64,000 nucleotides of DNA from Acanthococcus lagerstroemiae (GCA_031841125.1 CM063111.1:57659535-57723534), one strand, 5' to 3'; shown: positions 44,375 to 55,221, counted from the stretch's first letter. The notes: a model not told the origin generated them from the letters alone. Numbers and translations are program-made.

Positions 44375-44895
44375 CCAAATCGTAGGCGCCGCAATTAGGT
44401 ATTGAAAGCTGCTGTCCAGATGCCGAACTAGCGGGGAGCTTGAGAGAGGCTTAAGACCAATCAAATCATGACCGGCATTAAGTGTGGTGCAGTGCATAAA
44501 CTGGACAAGAAAAAAAAAAGACAAAATGCTATTTGAGGTCACATTGGCTTTTTTTTGGTAATTATAATTTTAACATTAAAAAAAATCCCAACAACTTTCA
44601 TTCCACTTACGAAAATTTAGTCCAAGTTTTCCCCCCTTACTTTTGGTCGTTAAGGAAGGACAGAAAAATGTTTACCTATTTGATTTTTGAAGAATAAAAA
44701 AATTGCACCACACGGGGAAAAGCAAAATGCCGACCATGATCTCAAATCCTATTCCTCCCGAGGATTTTATCCTTTCCGCGTATTCCGTTGAAATATAACT
44801 GCCTGCAAACTTCAGAGCAACAACTTAATCTATCGACGTGTGTAGCGATTTGCCGATCTGCACAATTCACGGGGAAAAGATATGATACCTACATC
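44375..44895 (+). repeat. Dispersed repeat, copy 2, split by a TIR element
   Basis: Matches 39917-40160 in two blocks (44375-44460 and 44745-44895). The ~285 bases between are absent from copy 1. Confidence 0.65.
44473..44732. mobile_element. ~260-bp TIR element
   Basis: CGGCATT...GTGTGGTGCA at the left is mirrored by TGCACCACAC...AATGCCG at the right; the right arm has about ten extra bases between the two blocks. It lies exactly in the gap between the two halves of the host repeat. No clean target duplication is visible. Confidence 0.55.
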
Positions 44896-45319
44896 GAAGT
44901 TATATGTAATTACGAACATTTTTATCGGACAATCTATGATGGGAAGGAATGGGCCGTTTGAACGAACTAAATAATGGACTGGATGTACCCATAATCAAGA
45001 CAAATTGAAAACATTTGGAAAAAAATATTTAACAAGCAAAAGGTCTGTTGCGAAAAATTGTTGAGGGTGATCTAACAAAAGATCAAACACCGCCACCTCC
45101 ACCCGAAATGCAATTTTTTTTGGGGGGGGGTGGAGGGGGAGGAAAATAACTAAAGCCTTCTACATTTTTTTAAAATATCAAGAACTACAAACAGTCCTGT
45201 AAATAAAACACCAAAATCTGAACGTGCAAAAAATGATACAGAGATGAAACTTGGCAGCCCAGAAATTCCTCACAAATCCAACGCAACGTAACGGCGCCAC
45301 AAAGGGAGAAGTGGAGAGT
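44896..45319. other. Spacer with G run, no gene
   Basis: A T/G homopolymer stretch at 45113-45131 precedes a region that resembles nothing coding. Confidence 0.3.
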
Positions 45320-45830
45320 AAATTTGGGTTTAGGACAATATATCGCAGCTCCCCCGTAGTGCAAGGGCTGGAGCACACAAAGTCTCACGTGATGAGTGAG
45401 TGAAGAAGAGGCAGCGCGTCCGGCTGAGGGGGACCTGAATTCCAGGCGAGCGCTCTGGGAGCGCGGGACCTCGGTCAGTAGGGAGCCCCATGGTGGCCTT
45501 GGCAGGACGCGCGCACCGTTCCGGCATGGAGAAATGGGGGCTCGGGCCCGGTCCTAAAGCGTTTCCCTCGGCACTGATGCGATGCCCGAAAGGGTAGTTT
45601 CCGGTGTTGGGGGTGCGATATCATAGGGACCACTTTGGCATGCGTGCATCGCCATACGTCCCACCACACCATCGCTTCCTCTCGACTGCATAAACAAACA
45701 TTCATGACAAAACTGGAGTTTACATTTGCTCCAAAAAATTATCTGTTCAATTCTTGCGTAGAATCGAACGTTTTGCTAATAATTGAACTTTTAGTGTCCT
45801 TGAAATTGAAATATACTTAGATCAATTGCG
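45320..45830 (+). repeat. Dispersed repeat copy 2 with a GC-rich insert (45345-45700)
   Basis: The outer parts (45320-45345, 45700-45830) match 8888-9090. The inner ~350 bases are much richer in GC. Their right end (45592-45660) is related to 6635-6700, so the insert is itself a repeat. An open frame on the minus strand (45705-45475) may be coincidental. A tRNA-derived SINE is possible, but I see no clear A and B box pair. Confidence 0.5.
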
Positions 45831-46979
45831 GGCCAATTTTCAACGGCGTTGTAGCGAGCATACAAAGTGTCCCACTATTGTACTATGCATTTGGGATCAC
45901 GAAAATGATCTCCCTTGTATCCGAAAATGTTCCTCTAGGTTTTTTATTGGGCTCGTAATTTCCATTACACACGAAATTAGTTTTTACATAGTATCCTTTA
46001 CGTCTCTGGTTACTTTTGGAAAATTTGTATGTTAACCAGGGACGTTGCAAAGAATTTTTTCTGGGGAGGGGGCAAAAATTGTTAATTCCCAACTGACTCA
46101 ACTCAAAATTCCCACGTATCAACATTGTTTTGTATTAGATAAAAGAAAAACAACAAAAAACAACTCGAAATCTCTTTTGACTTGCTGCATTTTCCTAACT
46201 TTTGATTTGTCTACAAAAATTCCCCAATTCCGATGGAGGCTGGAAAGAGGGCGGTGCCAAGTGCCCCCCTTTATTCTCGTTCCTGATGTTAACATTGTGT
46301 GAGGAAAATCACAGTGATGAACAAAATTCAAGGAGGCTCCTGTCCCGCTTCCTTAAAACAGTACGAAAATGTGTTTTTTTATCTGTCATTAATCATCAAA
46401 TAGTTCCAGCTCACAGAACTGAAACCCTCTTTCCGAAGAAACCCATAGGTAAGTGTTTTCAAATTAATATTTTTTCTGTACTTATCCAGAAAAACTGCTC
46501 ATAGATTAACACATAGGTAGTCGAATCAATTCATCACTGCAAACGACACTAATTTGGAAAATATTTCCTTTGAATTGAGGGTTCTCCAGGAGTTAAGTTT
46601 GGTCCTGTCCAAAATTACACACCAGGGTGGTCCTTATTTATTCTTGGTGGATATTTTCGAACTCATTCCGGGATACCTTCGAGATCGACTTCATTGAGAT
46701 ACAAAAAGAATCCTGAAAAGCTTTAAGTTGATCACATAAGAGGAACATGGACGGCCTCAGCCCCCTCCTCTATGGAACTGAAAAGGAATTCACAGAGATT
46801 TCGAAAATTTATTCAATATTGATCTCATATAAAATATGTAGTTTGATTTCTCAATGTGTGTTCATGATCCAGGAGTAACGACCTCAAAAGAGGCGAGGAA
46901 TGACGGAAAGTTACAATTTGAGACAAGGGTTGATTTATAGATTTGCGAAATAACTGAGTTTATCATTAGGGGTACCTCT
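45831..46979. other. Unassigned stretch
   Basis: Short open frames on both strands (for example 46045-46302 and 46331-46119) without motifs. No gene called. Confidence 0.3.
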
Positions 46980-47425
46980 TACATGAGATCCCTTCGAGTG
47001 CCATAAAAGGGAGTGAGATGTTAAATATTGGTAATTTTTCCAAAATAGAACTCGTTCAATTCAATTCATGGGGTAGTTTTTACATCCGACTCCCTGGGAT
47101 GCCACTAAAGGGGGTCCCATTGTCTGAGGTAGAATGAAAGGAATAAGGGTCAAGTATTGGTCATTTTTCTGAGATGGTATTCAATTTCTAGGTTGCGAGG
47201 ATGCAGAGTTCAGTCCTGGAAGTAATTTTCAATCCGACCTCCTGGGGTATAATGAAAGGGAGCGGGGATCAAATATCAGTCAGTTTCCCAAGATGGTATT
47301 TGATTTGTAGAGTTTGAGACCACTATATTCAATTATGGGAGTAATTTTTACAAACCATCTTCTGAGATACGGCTGAAATGGGCCGAGGCAAAGTATTAGT
47401 CTTTTTACAACATCAAAAACTTATT
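46980..47425. repeat. ~112-130-bp tandem array, four units
   Basis: AAAGGGAGTGAGATG, AAAGGAATAAGGGTC, AAAGGGAGCGGGGATC and AAATGGGCCGAGGCA start units near 47007, 47137, 47264 and 47376. Each is followed by (A/C)AA(A/G)TATT(G/A)GT and then TTTTTCC/TTTCCCAAGATGG. TATTCAATT-x-GGGAGTAATTTTTAC is shared with 32760-32790 and 36590-36620. A PLE follows at 47431. Confidence 0.65.
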
Positions 47426-47430
47426 ATTCC

Positions 47431-48318
47431 TTTTGTAGGGTGTGCCAATTCACTTTTCCTTCTTCTGTATTCCAGAGCGCTTTTGGCTGTTCTGCCATCA
47501 TCAGTGAAGTACCCTAAATGAGACTTGTCTCTTGTGGTCCTGTAGTTATAGTCGAGGGTAGTACCGTATGGTGAGCCTGTTTAGTCTTGCGTTCCTATTG
47601 GTTGTCTGTGAATATGCAGTCTGTCCAATCAGTGGTTATTATTATTGGTTGTGTGCTCTGATTGGTAGTCTGTGGTTGTGCAGTCTGTCCAATCCGTGGG
47701 TGTTATCTTATTAGTTGGAATAAGTTCTCACTTTGGAAGTTAGTTGTTGTATTTATTAGGTTGTTTTGTTTTGTTTTGTTTTTGCCTTTATTATTTCTAG
47801 TTGTTCTTTTAATTTTCTTTTTCTTGTGTTGTTTTCTGTGTGTAGGATTTTGTACTTTTCTGTCAATTTGTCATTGTTGTGTCCCTGGTCATTGCAGCGT
47901 TTTCCAAACAGTGATTTGTCATCATTTAGCTTCTGTGATTTTTCGTGTTCTTTGATTCTGGTTGTGAATTTTCTGCCTGTTTCTCCAATGTAGGTCATGT
48001 CACAGTGTTCACAGTCCAGTCTGTATACTCCGCTGCTGTTGTTTCTGTCCTTTGTTTCTGTTTTGTCACTGCTTATTTGTTTGATCAGAAGTTGTCTGTT
48101 TTTGATTCCGAGTTTTATGTTGTATTGGTTGAAGATTTTCTGTATTTTGTATAAATGTGTTCCTGTGAATGGTATTGCTCCTGCGTATTTGTCTGTTTTT
48201 GTGGTTATTGGTTCGGTATCTGTGTTTTTTGGTTGTGTTAGTTTGTTAATTATTCTGTCTATTGTTTGTGGTTGGTACTTGTTGTTAATTGCTATTTGGT
48301 TAATTTTGCTAATTTCAC
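47431..48318 (-). mobile_element. Penelope-like GIY-YIG half, inverted (copy 3)
   Basis: The minus-strand frame from EISKINQIAINNKYQPQTIDR (about 48320 down) to KTKQNKTT (47756) is unbroken. It contains the GIY-YIG nuclease: GVYRLDCEHCDMTYIGETGRKF, then RIKEHEKSQKLNDDKSLFGK and CNDQGHNN, followed by a Lys-rich tail. This is the best preserved GIY-YIG domain in the window; the CCHH-like Cys/His residues and GETGR are present. The domain nicks DNA for PLE integration. It is joined head-to-head with the RT of the next entry at about 48318. The 3' region holds a hammerhead. Confidence 0.88.
47467..47512 (-). ncRNA. Hammerhead ribozyme-like motif in PLE copy 3 (GAAA changed)
   Basis: Minus strand: GTACTTCA, CTGATGA, TGGC-loop-GCC, AAAA, AGCGCT, C, TGGAATAC. 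GAAA is changed to AAAA (essential G12 lost) and stem I has one extra mismatch, so it is probably inactive. Confidence 0.72.
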
Positions 48319-49561
48319 TAGAAGAACTAACAATAGACTGTGAACAGATTATCCAGACCATAGAATTAGACCTCAGAAACGAAGCAAGAACACAAATTGG
48401 AAACATACTGCTGACCATAAAAAAGAAAAGGAAAAACAAACACAAGACAAAAATACAGAAGACAGCCCTCCAACTCAAAAAGAAAATAGAAGAAAACAAC
48501 CTAATACTCACCAAAGCAGACAAAGGCAACACCACAGTAGTGTTAAACAAATACGAATACATAAAGAAAATTGAAACTTACATCCAAAACAACAATTACA
48601 AACCACTAAACCCGGACCCGACCAACAAATACCAAGCCAAACTAAAGACTATAATGAAAAACAACAACATAAACAACAAGAAACTCGTAGAAATGTACCC
48701 CAAGGTACCACAATTAAAAGGACTCATAAAACTACAAAAACAAGACAGACCAATAAGACCACTAATCAACAGCATATAATCACCAAGCTACAAACTCGCA
48801 AAAACAATAGCCAAATTCATGAAAGAACACTACAACTACAGAACAGATTACAGCCTAAAAACACAATACAACTAAAAGACAAACTTGACAAATTAACACT
48901 AAACAACAATGACAAACTAGTATCACTGGATGTAACAAACATGTTTGGGAACATACCAAAACAGGAACTAACAACAATACTGACAAACAACAACTACAAA
49001 AACAACACAGATGGAGCAGCGTACGCAAACATCACAAAAGAAATCATTTACCAAAATTACTGCCCGGTTATCAACAAATATTACGAACAAACAGAAGGCC
49101 TAGCAATGGGATCACCACTGTCACCCATTCTAGCCGAAATATACATGAACAACTTTGAAAATTACATACTAAACAACAGCAAACACAAGAAAAACATAAA
49201 GCTATGGACACGATATGTAGACGACATATTGATCATCTGGAAAGGAACAGACAGACAACTGGACCAATTCCTCACTGAGACAAATAGCATGAACAACAAC
49301 ATAAAGTTCACAATGGAAAAAGGCAATAAGACCATCAACTACCTCGACCTTACAATACAAATAAAAGACAACAAGATACATTACAGCATCTACAGAAAAC
49401 CCACCCACACTGACGCAATAATACCCAAAGACTCATTTCACCATCAAAAACACAAAATGGCAGCACTACACAACTACTGCCACAGAGCAGTCAACATACT
49501 AAATGATAACAACCTCAGAACAACAGAAATTAACAAATAGCAATTAACAACAAATACCAAA
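48319..49561 (+). mobile_element. Penelope-like RT (copy 4), near full length
   Basis: The RT begins EELTIDCEQIIQTIELDLRN (48319 on). Conserved blocks: LTKADKGNTTVVLNKYEYI, YPKVPQLKGLIKLQKQDRPI and RPLINS (to 48776), then a TAA stop and a frameshift near 48860. A 199-codon open frame (48941-49540) follows with LAMGSPLSPILAEIYMNNFE, TRYVDDILIIWKG (YVDD at 49214-49225), INYLDLTIQ and YRKPTHTDAI. The arrangement and motifs are Penelope-type. Only one stop and one frameshift separate it from an intact RT. It ends in the linker (EINK) at about 49561, where an antisense RT piece begins. Confidence 0.9.
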
Positions 49562-50515
49562 GTATGTTTCCAATTTGTGTTCTTGCTTCGTTTCTGAGGT
49601 CTAATTCTATGGTCTAGATAATCTGTTCACAGTCTATTGTTAGTTCTTCTAGTGAAATTAACAAAATTAACCAAATAGCAATTAACAACAAGTACCAACC
49701 ACAAACAGTAGACAGAATAATTAACAAACTAACACAACCAAAAAACACAAGACACCGAACCAATAACCACAAAAACAGACAAATACGCAGGAGCAATACC
49801 ATTCATAGGAACACATTTATACAAAATACAAAAAATCTTTAACCAATACAACATAAAACTCGGAATCAAAAACAGACCACTTCTGATCAAACAAATAAGC
49901 AATGACAAAACAGAAACAAAGGACAGAAACAACAGCAGCGGAGTATACAAACTGGACTGTGAGCATTGTGACATGACCTACACAGGGGAAACAGGCAGAA
50001 AATTCACAACTGGAATCAAAGAACATGATGAATTACAGAAGCTGAAAACACTGCAATGACCAGGGACATAACAATAACAAATTGACAGAAAAGTACAAAA
50101 TCCTACACACAGAAAACAACACAAGAAAAAGAAAATTAAAAGAACAACTAGAAATAATAAAGGCAAAAACAAAACAAAACAAAACAACCTAATAAATACA
50201 ACAACTAACTTCCAAAGTGAGAACTTATTCCAACTAATAAGATAACACCCACGGATTGGACAGACTGCACAACCACAGACAACCAATCAGAGCACACAAC
50301 CAATAATAATAACCACTGATTGGACAGACTGCATATTCACAGACAACCAATAGGAACGCAAGACTAAACAGGCTCACCATACGGTACTACCCTCGACTAT
50401 AACTACAGGACCACAAGAGACAAGTCTCATTTAGGGTACTCCACTGATGATGGCCTAACAGCCGAAAGCGCTCTGACTACAGAAGAAGGAAAAGTGAATT
50501 GGCACACTCTACAAA
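49562..50515 (+). mobile_element. Penelope-like copy 5: antisense RT start + linker + GIY-YIG
   Basis: The first 95 bases (49562-49655) are the reverse complement of the RT start at 48320-48405. They join GAAATTAACAAAATTAACCA (linker) exactly as at the copy 3/4 junction. The GIY-YIG part (SGVYKLDCEHCDMTYTGETGRKF at about 49936-50006) is followed by the shortened form and a stop, then the Lys-rich tail in another frame. The 3' region ends GGCACACTCTACAAAATGAA. The layout equals copy 3 plus part of antisense copy 4, in the opposite orientation. Confidence 0.85.
50436..50480 (+). ncRNA. Hammerhead ribozyme-like motif in PLE copy 5
   Basis: GTACTCCA, CTGATGA (50444-50450), TGGC-loop-GCC, GAAA (50464-50467), AGCGCT, C (50473), then TGACTAC. 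The catalytic core is complete but the 3' half of stem I has lost a base and pairs poorly. Confidence 0.75.
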
Positions 50516-53500
50516 ATGAATATTACCAAGTTCACTCACACTCCAAAATGGACACTAAAAATTTTTTTTAAAAACTTATTAACTACATGAAACACCTGAA
50601 TGGAACATAACTTGAAAATAATGACCAGTATGAGGCCGAAACACTATTTTGGGGTCTCAATGAGTCGGTTTCAAAAACTGTCATAGCCCTGTTAGTGGAA
50701 CTCGTTGAAACAGACATAAACAGCAATCTTCAAAACCTATAAATTGATATTTCCTCCTCTCCCTCGGCCCCAATTTGCCGACTCTGAAACTGAATTCAAT
50801 GATCTCGAATACTTTACAGTGGGTGTGCTACTTTCTGTAACTGCCCAATCAAAATTCAAACAATCCACTATTCACATTTCTTTTTGAAGTAATGAACACA
50901 AACACAGTTTTGTAAGAGAGGTATCTACGGGTGGTAATAGGAGGAAGAAAAAAAATACCAGGGATAGGCAAGTGCACGGATTGGGGAGCGTATCCGGCTG
51001 CAACTTTCACTCCATCTGGTCACAAAAATACGTGAAAAGTTACAGATGAGAATTGCCAATGATATTTTACTGTCAAATTAACCTTAGACGAACATCTACC
51101 GAACGATAGTGTCGAATACAAGGTTGGTGACAATTATGACGAGCCGAAAATAGTGTCCCAACTCATTAAATACGACTGACCTCCTTAAATCAGCACCTAT
51201 GAATCACACCGTCAGGTTGGTTAACGTTTTTTACAAGCATCGCTGAGGAGGTAAGCATATAACGAATAAAACTACTGCTCTCTAGTTCTGAATATCTTTG
51301 AACAGAAAAGAACCACAAAAGGGATATAATTGCATCTATTGTGCTATAATTTTATACCGTCGAAATATCTTTGAATTAGTTCAACGGAGAAAATAAATAA
51401 CCAAATACCGCGGAAGCAACGATACACAACTGGTTTACAAACCAAGTCGAGTAACCGCAACCTAGCAGATAGACTTCACCAAGACACCAGAGTCGTATTG
51501 ATAGCCAAAGTGACCACTTTAGGAATTCACTTCACGACGGCGAACCACCAGCGGTATTTCTCATCCCATGTAGCATGTAGTCGCTACTTTGCTGATAAAA
51601 ACTCACACAGGAGACAGAGGAAACATCGACTACACGATGCAGCAGTTGCCGCAGGTTACTGAATCAGTACTTCACCAGAAGAGAGATTATTATTTGCATA
51701 ATTAGAAGTCGCATCTAGAAACAACTCATCAAGTCGACGTTCAATGGCAAAAATTATGGACAATAACTCTTTCACTTTTTCAATTCACTAAGTTATTCGT
51801 AATTTTGAGTTACTTGCTGCAAGACACAAGCAAACGCGATCAAAATATTTTATGTCTATCACGAGGAAGTGATCTTATCTGGTCAAAGAATCGAGAAACC
51901 TTTTCAGTTACAAACTCTCATAATGATACGGATTTACTATACACATTTACTTATCTAAACTTTCGCAAGGAAGTCGTTCTATTTTATCTCAACAGTAACG
52001 GTATGACCCTGTTTACCTTATTTGTTTCACAAAATTGCAGTTATTATGAATTGTTGTCCCGTAATTACACACACGACTCGAAATGGAGAAACTCGAAGCA
52101 CAATAAGCTACCAACGCAAAAGTTACCAACTATAAAAATATTCATAACGTTCAACAGATCTCAATGATGTAGCAACACTCAATGAAAAGAGCCGACGGTG
52201 ATTAATTAAAACCCGAATTGTGAGGCCGGAAACTGGAAATGGATAAGCTGTCCATAGTTTCATGACGGGTCATAGTTTCAATATCATGATCAGCAGTAAT
52301 CCATCCGAATGCGTATTTCATTTGTTCATCCCGAAATTTCAACCAATAAGCTATCATCCTCTCTCGAGTTACGCAATTGTAGTACACCTCCAGGTACCCT
52401 TTATACAGGTGTCACCCGACAATACGATCTTAAAATAGATATTACTTGTGCGATATGAAATACACGTAAGTAAGAACCACGTATGCCATCGCATTTACCC
52501 ACTGCATTTCTCTCAGGTTACAAATAAATCAGCGAAGATATTCCACCCACCGCCGTTAACTTCTTGAGAATGGTAAGCAATGCGAGTTTATATAGCAAAT
52601 CGATGTACGTCAAAACGGAGTTAGTTAATGATGAAAACTAACTCGGTACGTGTAATTGTATTACGGATGTCGTTTACGGATTACGGAGGCAAAGTAATAA
52701 GTAAATACGACATATTGAGCTACCGACCTGACGATGTTTTCTCCGGCAAATAGATGAGGCCATCCTACGCTCAGTTGACTACCCGCGACGGGAACACAAC
52801 ACAGTTTTAGAACAAAACGAAATCAACTTAATTCGCTTATGATAATCAAATCATTTTCACATTTTAGCTCACTTAGTTTCTTCCCGAATACTATTCAACA
52901 CCGGCTTACACAATGTCAAGAACGACGCAATGTCCAAATCCATGAATGTTGACGAGATAATTATTCACTCGGCTAGTCTTCCAGGTCTTCAAGTTCGGTT
53001 TGACAGGGAACAATCGACTATCAGCAATTATCGCGAATGCACTCGATTAATTACACATTATTTTAATGACACTAATTCGAATAACTTTAGAATTTAGAAT
53101 TCCACCACCGAAACATTTCACCAAACTCACCAAACTACTTCCCCCGCCATTTTGCAGAACAAGGAAATCGGACTTCAGTGATGTCTTCCGCAACATCCAA
53201 AAATTGTTTTTACAAAGAAAGCCGGACATCGAATTTTGAATTTTGGAATAAATTCCCAAGTTACTATTACCTAAATTCTTGCGGCATAGGTCATTACAGT
53301 GATTATTAATAAAAAATCTGAAAAGATTCTATATAATTTCTTCTTCATAAGATGTGGAATAGAGGATTTTCTTCTGATGTCATTTTAAACAGTGTTGCCT
53401 CAAACACTTAAAAATCCTTATTATTTGTCATCACTGAGAAATCCCTCGGCCAAAGGTAACACTGATTTCTTATTATTATGTCACAAGGAGAAGGGTCCAT

Positions 53501-53608
53501 ATGTCCTTGGTCTAAGAGTCTAATATGAATGCTGTATGGTATCAGCGTTATAGGGTATCAATCTTTTGACCTGAAAATTATGGGCACCAGGAAAATATAT
53601 GAGTGCAA
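50516..53608. other. Unassigned stretch, mostly unique-looking
   Basis: No mobile-element motif recognised. A 120-codon + strand frame (51805-52167) and a 70-codon minus frame (53259-53047) have no known motif. This is among the longest repeat-poor parts of the window and may be ordinary intergenic or intronic DNA. Confidence 0.35.
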
Positions 53609-53808
53609 CTGATGGTGGATTTACATTCAAGTCGGCGATATGTCACGAATCAACTTTTAAATGTCGGCCACAAAGTACGGATTTATATTCCTTTCCAACT
53701 TTGTCGTAGATATATTGCACACATCATGTGTCGCGGATAATTTTCCGCGAACCGACAAGCACCGGTTTGATGAGGATGTCTCCGACATAGTGTTTGTAGC
53801 TGTGTTGT

Positions 53809-54700
53809 CAGGTCCAGATTTAGGGCGAGTCCCTGGAGTCCCAGGGACCCGGGCCTCCAGACATCCAAAGGGCCTCCACATTTTTTTTCTGCTGAGTTCT
53901 ACAATGATGTACATGAGCTGTGTGCGACGATTGTAAATAATTGTAGGGCACACATGGATGAAGGCTTACTGAATGAGTTGCTTCAGTTTGCTGAGTTTAT
54001 CAAGAATTATGAAAAATAAAATGAAGAGTTCGTAGAAATATTCGAAGAATAATTTCACAAAATAATTTGAAAAACGTGTTCCTGAACGTGGAAATTATGC
54101 TTAGAATTTTTTTTTCCCCGTTAATGGTCTCGAATGTTCCTTTTCAAAGTTAAAACTGATTAAAAACAGACTGCGTACATGCATGTCTGAAGGACGGCTA
54201 GTAAATTTATCCCGACTAGGTGTAGAATGGGATATCTGTCGCCAGTTCAGTTTTGAAGATCGCATTGCTCTGACTTTGCTCTCCAAAAATCAAGGAAAAA
54301 AGTTTTCAAAATTGAAGTTTAATTTTCTGCGCAATTCCCTGACCACTACACATGTTAACTTACATTACTTCGTACATTTATCACCGTTTTATTTATAAAT
54401 AATAAATAAACAGATTTTCTACAACATTCAGAATACAATTTTTACATATTGTATCGCTGCGCTTACTTGTATATTTTGCTGTTTGTTATACTTTCACTTA
54501 AAAATAAAAAATACAATAGAACATGAAATAACATAGAATTCTTTTGATAATTTGTAAAAGAATAGCTACCCAAAGACATTTTTAAATTAAAGTAATCAAA
54601 AGACAATTTGTACGGACTGCTCCCGCTCCGAAGCGCTCAGAAATTTTGAGGGCCTTCACAAGATTGGGACCCTACATTACAACTCTTGAATCCGGGCCTG
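53809..54700 (+). mobile_element. hAT element with perfect 8-bp TSD TGTGTTGT
   Basis: The ends CAGGTCCAGATTTA and (reversed) CAGGCCCGGATTCA match at 11 of 14 positions. TGTGTTGT lies directly outside both (53801-53808, 54701-54708). At 892 bases it keeps only the 3' coding end of a transposase. Ends, TSD length and coding content all agree on hAT. Confidence 0.9.
53955..54320 (+). pseudogene. hAT transposase C-terminal (dimerisation) fragment
   Basis: Frames read LNELLQFAEFIKNYEK, then, after stops, a block of about 60 residues from NGLECSFSKLKLIKNRLRTC (54124 on) through MSEGRLVNLSRLGVEWDICR to FEDRIALTLLSK. The xxxxFSKLKLIKNxLRxxMxxxRL pattern is the conserved C-terminal dimerisation region of hAT transposases of the ZMYM/TTF-zinc-finger type. 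The catalytic core and the zinc finger are deleted, so it is an internally deleted derivative. Confidence 0.8.
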
Positions 54701-54781
54701 TGTGTTGTGTTGTCAAAACAGCATCCGATATAACATGCATGTTGGCCTGAAGTCGCCGACTCGAATGTAAATCCACCATGA

Positions 54782-55221
54782 TCCGCCGCTTTTTAGTTGC
54801 AGAGAGAGTTCAAAAATCGATCAATATCTCAAAAACCTCCAAGTTTTTCAAAATTTTGATTGAAGTTTCCATTCTACTTTTTAGGTAATCATGTAGCAAA
54901 TATGATTAATCCATGTTTATTATTCAGATGCTTTCCAAATTTGTATGCTCTATGCTTGTAGGGATGGGACGATGAACAAGATCATAACATATATGGGTAT
55001 TCAGATCAACAATAACCCACAGATTACCAGATTTGTGATGAAGAATCATAGTCGGACGAAATCTTATATCATGATCTTAGAGCTTAGATCCCTGAATGCT
55101 TAATCCCGTCCATCCAACACATCATAATCTTTCTTATGATCTAAACTTTTTCTTTAAAATGAATCTCTTCAGGTTGAAATTTGTGATATTTTCCACTTCT
55201 TACATAGGAATCTCCATAATA
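54782..55221. other. Spacer
   Basis: AT-rich; ATCATGATCTTAG-type words recur (55067, 55130, 55732) but no element border is clear. Confidence 0.3.

Larger units (their letters stand above)
53609..54781. mobile_element. TIR element (about 30-bp ends) carrying a nested hAT
   Basis: The left end TGATGGTGGATTTACATTCA (53609 on) is mirrored at the right (to 54781) over about 30 bases, with the AGTCGGCGA block in both. Without the nested hAT the element would be roughly 270 bases. Interior: GCGGATAATTTTCCGCG hairpin near 53734. No transposase of its own. Confidence 0.7.

Noticed and set aside
47431..50515. Reading the ~0.9-kb inverted arms as a TIR DNA transposon
   Set aside because: Both arms encode the PLE GIY-YIG domain and share PLE hammerhead ends; the inner part is PLE RT.
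51805..52167. 120-codon frame as a host gene
   Set aside because: No motif, no codon-use signal I can judge by eye and no splice context; left as unassigned.
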